Shown here: piece by piece, positions 58,774 to 64,000 of the stretch
Numbering within the stretch: the stretch's first letter is position 1
How the letters are laid out: every line of letters starts with the position of its first letter
From: Nevskia sp.
Lineage (GTDB): Bacteria; Pseudomonadota; Gammaproteobacteria; Nevskiales; Nevskiaceae
Length of the DNA: 64,000 nucleotides
NCBI RefSeq assembly: GCF_021732705.1
Contig: NZ_JAKFUM010000003.1
Coordinates: forward strand, 248,001-312,000
Direction: 5' to 3'
Translations under genes and position numbers: made by a program
Notes under the pieces: generated by a model
The model's database searches: none
What the model was told of the DNA's origin: nothing
What the model saw: only the letters and a program-made list of their open reading frames with translations

Positions 58774-60453
58774 TCAGGCGCCGTGGCCGGAAGCGCTGGC
58801 GCCCGCGCCGGCTTCCAGATCCAGAAGCCGACGCGCCAGGCGCAGCAGCCGGAACAGTTTGACCAGCCCGGCATCGCTCAGGCGAGGGTAGGCGCCGCCG
58901 CCATACAGCAAGGGCGCCAGATCATCGGCGAGCCGGGCGCGATCGAGTCCGGCTGCGGCACGTGCGGCGCACAGCGCCTGCAGCAGCGTCAGCACCGCCC
59001 GCGCAAACGGCGGCATCGCGCGCGCAGCTGGCGGCGTCACGCAGGCGAAGCCGATGCCGGCGTCGCTAGGCTCGACCTGTTCGGCCACGCTGGCTTCCTC
59101 GGCGATCTCGCGCGCGAACTGCGCGATGTGCACGCGCAGCCGATCCGGTACGTCCAGGCCCGGCTCGATGTACCAGACGTCCGAGATGGGGTAGAGCCCG
59201 CCCGCCTGGACGGGAATCGCGCGCAACGCGTCAGCCTCGAAGTCGGGCAGCTTGTCGCCCATCTGGTCGGCGACCATGCGCTGGATGGATTGCAGGCGTT
59301 CGGTGGTCGGCGCCGGCGACACGATGTGGCCCTGCAGGCGCTCGTCGTGCTGCTCGTTCTGCTGCGTGCCTTCGGCGCCAACGGCCAGTGCTGCCTTGCC
59401 AGTACCTGCCGGCACGGACGCACGAGGCTCCGACGACTGCACTGAAGGACCAGCCGGCGACGAAGCCGATGAAGGTTGCCGCAGCTCGGGGGCAGGTGCG
59501 GTCGGCGCCGCAGGTCGTGCTGCCGCTGGCGGCGCCGGATCGCTGGTCAGCGCACGTTGCCGGCTCTCCGTGTCGTCGATCTCCAGGGCCAGCGTGTCGT
59601 AGTCCGCTTCCAGCAGCTCGGCCATCTGGCCTACCAGCTCGTCCTGCACGCGCTGGGGTGAGAAGTCGTCCGGCTGCGTGTCGAACTGCGCGAGCACGTC
59701 CTGGAACAGCGCGGCGAAGTCCATCGACAGGCTGCGGCCCAGCGCACGCCGCTCCCAGGTGCGCTCGCAGGCCTTGCGCAGCACCGCGAGCCGCTCGACC
59801 TGGTGCCGCCCCAGCCCGCCGTACAACAGGTTCGGGATCGCCGGCAGCAGGTAGTGCACCGCGTCCTGCATGCGGCTGATGTGCGACTGCGGCAGCGGGA
59901 AGCCATCGGCCGTGAGCCGCCGCGCCAGCTCGCTCTGCGACAGTGGCTGGCCGCTGTCCCGCCCCATCTCCTGCTCGTAGAACTCGCGTGCCTTCTCCAC
60001 GCCCAAGGCCCGCTCGATGAAACTCAAGCCCCCGCGCAGCTCGTTCTCGGCCAGGTGGCCGGTGAGCATCACCACCTCGCCGCGCTGCGGCCAAGGGCGG
60101 AACAGGCAGGAGATGCGGAAGAAGCGTTCGTCCTTCGTCTCGCTCCACAGCTCGCGCAGGATAGCCAGGCGCGTGTTGCCGCCGTTGCGGATGATGTAGT
60201 GCGGCTCGCCGGGCCGGCGCGTGATGGCAGGCGGCGCGTCCAGCCCGCGCTCGCGGATCGACGCCTTGATGTCCTCGTAGGCTGGGTTGCGCGTCACGCG
60301 CGGGTCATGGTCATAGGAGCGTAACTGGTCCAGCGTTACGACCATCGGCGTGTCGGCGATGGGGTCGGTCAGGGCCGCGGCAGAAGGGCCGCTGCGCTCG
60401 AAGCCCGAGGCCAGCAGCTTGGCGGCCATGTCGTCCGGCGTCATGTCAGCCAT
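58774..60453 (-). CDS. parB: ParB family partition protein of the ICE
   Basis: The 559-aa protein has a ParB/Srx nuclease-like N-terminal domain (VVTLDQLRSYDHDPRVTRN, then HYIIRNGGNTRLAILREL). A helix-turn-helix region follows (LSQSELARRLTADGFPLPQSHISRMQDAV near 195-225), then a long Ala/Pro-rich linker and a C-terminal helical domain. It is the PFGI-1-class ParB and should bind centromere-like sites, possibly the palindromes in this window. It overlaps the short gene upstream by 8 nt. Confidence 0.88.
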   Translation of the reverse strand: MADMTPDDMAAKLLASGFERSGPSAAALTDPIADTPMVVTLDQLRSYDHDPRVTRNPAYEDIKASIRERGLDAPPAITRRPGEPHYIIRNGGNTRLAILRELWSETKDERFFRISCLFRPWPQRGEVVMLTGHLAENELRGGLSFIERALGVEKAREFYEQEMGRDSGQPLSQSELARRLTADGFPLPQSHISRMQDAVHYLLPAIPNLLYGGLGRHQVERLAVLRKACERTWERRALGRSLSMDFAALFQDVLAQFDTQPDDFSPQRVQDELVGQMAELLEADYDTLALEIDDTESRQRALTSDPAPPAAARPAAPTAPAPELRQPSSASSPAGPSVQSSEPRASVPAGTGKAALAVGAEGTQQNEQHDERLQGHIVSPAPTTERLQSIQRMVADQMGDKLPDFEADALRAIPVQAGGLYPISDVWYIEPGLDVPDRLRVHIAQFAREIAEEASVAEQVEPSDAGIGFACVTPPAARAMPPFARAVLTLLQALCAARAAAGLDRARLADDLAPLLYGGGAYPRLSDAGLVKLFRLLRLARRLLDLEAGAGASASGHGA

Positions 60454-60754
60454 GGCCGTTCTCCTGCGGCGATGCCTCGGCAGCCTGCGCCTGGCGGTCG
60501 GCGCGGCGAAGCTGCGCACGGGCATTGCGCTCGGCGCGGTGGTCGCTCGCCATCGAGCTGGTGTAGATCGGCGCGCAGCCCGGCTTCGTGAACAACAGGT
60601 GCCCGCCACGGGTGCGCACCACCTTCCATCCTTCGCTCAGGGCAAACTCGATCAGCACTCGCAGCCGCTTGTGGCCGCGGGCCAGTTCATGCTCGCTGGC
60701 CACGGCCGACGCCTCCTGTGCTGCCTCGGCCGGTGACGAGCGCGAAGCGCTCAT
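60446..60754 (-). CDS. Short protein between parA and parB (Shi-like), HicA-like fold
   Basis: The 102-aa protein holds KRLRVLIEFALSEGWKVVRTRGGHLLFTKPGCAPIY, which resembles the double-stranded-RNA-binding-like fold of HicA toxins (Gly-Gly-His region). It has no HicB partner. In ICEclc a short gene called shi lies in this place. It overlaps the parA 3' end by 68 nt if ATG 60754 is used; a GTG at 60700 would shorten the overlap to 14 nt. Confidence 0.68.
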   Translation of the reverse strand: MSASRSSPAEAAQEASAVASEHELARGHKRLRVLIEFALSEGWKVVRTRGGHLLFTKPGCAPIYTSSMASDHRAERNARAQLRRADRQAQAAEASPQENGHG

Positions 60755-61553
60755 GCCACGCCGGAAACAGCTCGCCGGCCAGCGCGCGCATGGTGTCCAG
60801 CGCCGCGGGGGCGGAGCGGCCCGCCGGCTGGCGGTACTCCACCCGATGCACCGGCAGGCCCTGCGTGGCAGCGCGCGGATAGGCCTCGATAGCCGGCACG
60901 TCGGTGTCGAGCACACGCACGCCGGACTGTCCCTGGAACACCTGCCGCAGCGCCTGCTGGATCAGCCGCGCGTTGGATGACACCGAATGCACGCGGTTGA
61001 TGAGCAGATGCAGCGGCGGTGGCTCAATGCCGAGGTGCCGGTACGGCGCGATGTCCTCGATGAGCTGCAAGGTGCCGCGGCGCAGCTCGCGTGCCGCGAG
61101 GATTTCCGGCGTCACCGGCGACAGTGCCAGATCCGAGGCCAGTACCGCCATTTCGAGCAACACGCTGCGCGCGCCCTGGGTGTCGATCAGCAGCAGGTCG
61201 TAGCGCGGCGCGAGCGTGGGCACCAGGTGACGCAGTCGCAGTCTGCCGTCCGGCGCATGCAGCAGCAGCGTGTTCAATTCGCCGCGGTCGTCGTTCGACA
61301 GCACCAGGTCCAGCCCGGCGATGGCGGTGTGCGACACCAGTTGCTCGGCGCGCTGCTCGTTGTAGGCCAGCATCTCGTAGATGCCGGCCGGCGCACGTTC
61401 GGTCAGCGTGAAGTAGCTCGACAGCGTGGGCTGCACGTCCAGGTCCAGCAGCAGCACGCGCAGCCCGGAGTCGGCCGCGAAGCCGCCCAGGTTGGCCGCC
61501 GTCGTGGTCTTGCCCACGCCGCCCTTGGTCGAAATGATCGAAACCACCTGCAT
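60687..61553 (-). CDS. parA: ParA family partition ATPase
   Basis: The 288-aa protein has the deviant Walker A KGGVGKTTTAANL at residues 10-22, Walker A' VLLLDLDVQPTLSSY and Walker B DLLLIDTQGA. It is a Soj-like ATPase that works with ParB to keep excised, replicating ICE copies in the cell. ATG 61553 begins MQVVSIISTKGG; a start eight codons earlier is possible. It follows alpA by 39 nt. Confidence 0.92.
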   Translation of the reverse strand: MQVVSIISTKGGVGKTTTAANLGGFAADSGLRVLLLDLDVQPTLSSYFTLTERAPAGIYEMLAYNEQRAEQLVSHTAIAGLDLVLSNDDRGELNTLLLHAPDGRLRLRHLVPTLAPRYDLLLIDTQGARSVLLEMAVLASDLALSPVTPEILAARELRRGTLQLIEDIAPYRHLGIEPPPLHLLINRVHSVSSNARLIQQALRQVFQGQSGVRVLDTDVPAIEAYPRAATQGLPVHRVEYRQPAGRSAPAALDTMRALAGELFPAWHERFALVTGRGSTGGVGRGQRA

Positions 61554-61592
61554 GGGCTTCTCCCGGTTGATTGGCATGTGCCGGAAGAAGCG

Positions 61593-61811
61593 TCAGGCGC
61601 GCTCGTTGAGGCGTTCGGCGATCCACTGCTCGATCTCCACCGAGTCCCAGCCCACGGCGCGCACGCCCAGGCGCAGCGCCTTGGGGAACTTGCCTTCCTT
61701 CATGAGGCTGTAGATGTGGGCGCGCTTGAAGCCGGTCTTGGCCTCGACTTCGGCGCGGCGCAGGATGCGGTGCTCGGCCGGCGCCGCCGTTGCTGTGGTC
61801 TGCGAAGACAT
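61593..61811 (-). CDS. alpA: AlpA family transcriptional regulator
   Basis: The 72-aa protein has a MerR-like winged helix-turn-helix of the AlpA/phage-excisionase kind (ILRRAEVEAKTGFKRAHIYSLMKEGKFPKALRLG, then VGWDSVEIEQWIAERL). It is the first gene of the alpA-parA-parB operon. In ICEclc the alpA promoter is a key switch in transfer-competence development. Two palindromes lie 77-109 nt upstream of the start. Confidence 0.9.
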   Translation of the reverse strand: MSSQTTATAAPAEHRILRRAEVEAKTGFKRAHIYSLMKEGKFPKALRLGVRAVGWDSVEIEQWIAERLNERA

Positions 61812-61887
61812 GAGAGACACTCCTTGACGCTCACTGGCGCTGTTCGGAAAGTGCCTCGCATTGAATAGACGGCCGCCGTCGGAATCA

Positions 61888-61920
61888 CTGCAATTGCAGA
61901 AGGCGCGACTGCAATTGCAG
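61888..61920. promoter_or_regulatory. Paired palindromes upstream of alpA
   Basis: CTGCAATTGCAG occurs perfectly at 61888-61899 and 61909-61920, so the centres are 21 bp apart, two helix turns. They lie in the 129-bp gap before alpA. A dimeric regulator could bind both on one face. By analogy with ICEclc a BisR-like activator is the first candidate. Confidence 0.75.
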
Positions 61921-61940
61921 AGCGGGCCCGAGGACGCAGG

Positions 61941-62699
61941 TCAGCGCGACGCTTCGAGGTGGCGGCGCGCCTGCGCGAGCTTGCTCCACAAGGTGCGTTC
62001 GCTCAGGCCCGGCCGGCCCTCGTGGTGTGCAAGCAGTGCGCTCACCACGGCATCCAGGCTGTGGAACGACGAATAGGCCGCGCCCGAGGGCGACTTGCCC
62101 AGCAGCAGCGTCAGCAGCCCGCCGATGATGTTGAGATAGGTCGTTTCGCTGCGCAGTCCCGGCCCGCGCGAGGTGCCGTTGGCATCGCCGCGCGCCGCCT
62201 GCTCCTTCGCCAGGGCTTCATGCGCGGCGCGCAGCGCCTCGTGCACCTGCAAGAGTTCGGCGAGTTGCACCTTCGCCGCTTCGCGGTCGGCCAGCAGGAT
62301 GTTGAGCGTGTCCACGCTCACCAACGGATGCACCGCGCGTTCAATCTCGTCAAACAAAAACCCCGGCCGCTCGCCGGGGTAGTAGTGGGTCATCCACGCT
62401 TTGAGGTCCACATGGCGCACGGTCAGTTGCGGATCATCCAGCGCCGGCCGTTGACCGTCCATTACGATACCGTCCCTGCCGCCGGCCAGCTCGCCATGCG
62501 TCAGCGCGTCGAAGATGCGGTCGGCATATAGGCGCAGCAGTGGCCAGCGCGGAAACTCGCCGGGCTCCGGCATCGCGCGCTGCCTCAGCGTTTGCAGAAT
62601 GCGTTGCTCGAATCGCAGCAGCCCGCACCAGCGGATCGCCGCTTCCATCGGGCGGTAGTAGGTCTTAGCACCAAAGGCAAGGCTACTCGATTTCGTCAT
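61941..62699 (-). CDS. Conserved ICE protein upstream of alpA, candidate BisR by position
   Basis: The 252-aa protein has FGAKTYYRPMEAAIRWCGLLRFEQRIL at the start, a helix-rich centre (LADREAAKVQLAELLQVHEALRAAHEALAKEQAA), and a C-terminal TTYLNIIGGLLTLLLGKSPSGAAYSSFHSLDAVVSALLAHHEGRPGLSERTLWSKLAQA (read in parts) with a possible helix-turn-helix. In ICEclc the gene next to alpA encodes the activator BisR of about this size. Homology is not shown here. It contains a terminator-like hairpin in its coding sequence. Confidence 0.7.
   Translation of the reverse strand: MTKSSSLAFGAKTYYRPMEAAIRWCGLLRFEQRILQTLRQRAMPEPGEFPRWPLLRLYADRIFDALTHGELAGGRDGIVMDGQRPALDDPQLTVRHVDLKAWMTHYYPGERPGFLFDEIERAVHPLVSVDTLNILLADREAAKVQLAELLQVHEALRAAHEALAKEQAARGDANGTSRGPGLRSETTYLNIIGGLLTLLLGKSPSGAAYSSFHSLDAVVSALLAHHEGRPGLSERTLWSKLAQARRHLEASR
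62351..62379 (-). terminator. Terminator-like hairpin inside the candidate bisR gene
   Basis: On the minus strand CCCCGGC and GCCGGGG pair around 5 nt (62361-62379) and TTTTTGTTTG follows. It lies about 110 codons into the gene and in its sense direction, so it could cut transcription short. Confidence 0.55.
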
Positions 62700-63227
62700 C
62701 GCGCTCTTCCCATCGTCGGATCGACAACTGGCAAGCGCGCACGGCCCACGTGGGCGCGGCGATTGCCCTGAACCCGATCGAGCGCGGGCCGGCCGGCACA
62801 TGGTGAGCGTTGGGTTCGGCGCTGAAGCCGAGCGTCGCACAAGGGGCAAACACTTCTTGCGATGCCCGATACGCCCCACCATAATGCGCCTGCGAAAAAT
62901 CTTGTTACCGGCGCAACGATTTGAAATGTCGCGCGTCCATCGACGGTGCCGCGCTCAACCGGAAAACCAGGGCAAATCTTTCGTAGGAAATGGGGGAAGG
63001 TAAAGCGTCAATGCGTCTGCCGGATGAGCTGGTTTGCATCCATGCAAAGCTCATGCGTTCTGCGTCAGCGCGCTGACCTCGCCAGTTCACAGGCATCAGC
63101 CTCTGGTGCCATGCGGATCGCCCTAGTCCTTAGCCGTCTACCGCAGTGACGCATGAGTGTCGGATAACGATGCAGGTCGGGTCTCGCGTCAGACCGAAAT
63201 TGCATCATCCGATCTAAAGCCCCTATG
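62700..63227. other. Non-coding region between candidate bisR and LysR
   Basis: The 528-bp gap holds no convincing gene. It contains the palindrome TTTGCATCCATGCAAA at 63033-63048, inside wider GAGCT...AGCTC-like symmetry, and an AT-richer patch around 62880-62990 that could hold the promoter of the gene at 62699. No att site or tRNA end is recognisable. Confidence 0.4.
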
Positions 63228-64000
63228 TCATACCGGACGTTGATCGCCAGCATCTTGTGTGCCAGCAACCCGTTCCGCGCGGTCGATGAATTGACGCAAG
63301 GGTTCCGGTATGACGCCATGCGGCCGCAGCAGATGCGTCGTCAACGAGGCGTCCCGTTCTGCAAGCGGTCGTGCCACCACATCGGCTTGCGTGCAGCCTT
63401 CGAGATGCGCCGCGCTGGAAAAGCCCACGCCATAGCCCGCGGCCACCAGGGCCAGCATCAGCGAATGGGTGCTGACGCACTCGGTGATCGTCGGCCGCAC
63501 GCCTGCGGAGCGGAACAGATGTTCCCGCTGCTCGTGGCAACCGTCGCACACCTGCGGGTCGCACAGCACCAGCGAATACTTCACCACTTCCTGCAGCGGA
63601 ACTTCCTTGTATGCCAGCAGTGGGTGCCGCGCCGGCAAGGCCACCAGGAACGGGTCGCGCCACAGCGGCACCGCCACGATCTCGCCTTCCACGTGTCCGA
63701 CCGACGCAAGGCCGGCGTCGAAGAAGCTCGCAGCGAGCCCGTCCAGGAGTTGCGCCAACGGCACTTCGGACAGCCGGATGCAGACCTCCGGCGCCTCCTG
63801 GCGGCACAGCGCAAGCAGCGCCGCCAGACGCGTGCGCCCGATGTCGCCCGCCAGCCCGATGCGCAGCGTGCCGTGATAGCCCGCCGCGACGGCCCGCGCG
63901 CGGGCCTGCGCCTGCTCGCAGGCCAGCATCACACGCCGGGCATCTTCCAGGAATACCTGCCCGGCTGTGGTCAGACGCACGCCGCGTCCGTTGCGGTGGA
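63228..64000 (-). CDS. LysR-family regulator (5' end cut by window edge)
   Basis: The frame is open from the right edge through HRNGRGVRLTTAGQVFLEDARRVML, the normal end of a LysR winged-helix region, to the stop at 63228. About 255 codons are present: the linker helix and full effector-binding domain, with VCDGCHEQ as an unusual Cys pair. The HTH should lie beyond the window. Being beside the candidate bisR gene, it could correspond to TciR, the LysR-type activator of ICEclc, but a chromosomal or unrelated LysR gene is possible. Confidence 0.82.
   Translation of the reverse strand, partial: HRNGRGVRLTTAGQVFLEDARRVMLACEQAQARARAVAAGYHGTLRIGLAGDIGRTRLAALLALCRQEAPEVCIRLSEVPLAQLLDGLAASFFDAGLASVGHVEGEIVAVPLWRDPFLVALPARHPLLAYKEVPLQEVVKYSLVLCDPQVCDGCHEQREHLFRSAGVRPTITECVSTHSLMLALVAAGYGVGFSSAAHLEGCTQADVVARPLAERDASLTTHLLRPHGVIPEPLRQFIDRAERVAGTQDAGDQRPV

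Noticed and set aside
62700-63227. Right ICE boundary with an att site
   Set aside because: No tRNA 3' end, no direct repeat shared with the left part and no integrase were seen. The boundary cannot be set here.
1-64000. tRNA, rRNA or CRISPR loci
   Set aside because: I looked for TTCGANTC-type tRNA arms, rRNA segments and regular repeat-spacer arrays and found none.

Overview
The window is GC-rich proteobacterial DNA, most likely beta- or gammaproteobacterial. From about 11.3 kb to at least 62.7 kb it is the conserved core of an integrative and conjugative element (ICE) of the ICEclc / PAGI-2 / PFGI-1 family. The host species cannot be read from the sequence. No integrase, tRNA gene or att site is visible, so both ends of the element lie outside the window or are not recognisable here. 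Family names were assigned by reading the proteins and were not checked by a database search.

Left part (1-11.3 kb): an incomplete secreted protein of unknown function, then a methylcitrate-type propionate cluster on the minus strand (acyl-CoA thioesterase, prpC, acnD, prpF, prpB-like lyase, LysR). The cluster diverges from a plus-strand regulator of the short-chain fatty acyl (PrpR/RamB) type. The gap between them holds two inverted copies of a TTGCGA-type operator. A LysR remnant without its DNA-binding domain and a small XRE regulator follow. Because the cluster lies beside the relaxase gene, it may be ICE cargo.

Transfer part (11.6-37.2 kb): MobH relaxase, a PrlF/YhaV toxin-antitoxin pair, an intact IS1380-family element with 5-bp target duplications, a DUF3742 gene, and a nearly complete G-type (genomic-island) type IV secretion operon read leftward. 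This includes TraG-N, the TIGR03755/03756/03757 proteins, a DsbA-like protein, the VirB4/TraC ATPase, TraB/K/E/L-like proteins, pilin-like proteins, RAQPRD, the TraD coupling protein, a transglycosylase and PilL.

Accessory and leading-type part (37.4-55.5 kb): helicase, DNA methyltransferase-like protein, DUF932, DUF3275, STY4534/DUF3577, DUF3085, DUF5983, topoisomerase III, SSB, DUF3158 and TIGR03761, all on the minus strand and mostly single genes with their own leader hairpins and terminators. An IS1595-family element sits exactly in the T-tract of one terminator. Five dispersed copies of a three-hairpin element with clear compensatory base changes, all in one orientation, lie 105-160 nt upstream of five genes. 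One copy is inside the secretion region. This is the strongest candidate for an undescribed system in the window.

Control part (56-64 kb): STY4528, DUF2857, ParB, a short overlapping gene, ParA, AlpA and an upstream 252-aa gene. This order matches the ICEclc transfer-competence operon (alpA-parA-shi-parB-bisD-bisC with bisR upstream). Paired CTGCAATTGCAG palindromes 21 bp apart precede alpA. A 17-bp palindrome, CTATCCCCTGGGGATAG, occurs three times, two of them bracketing a plus-strand phospholipase D-family cargo gene. An incomplete LysR gene at the right edge could be the TciR-like activator.
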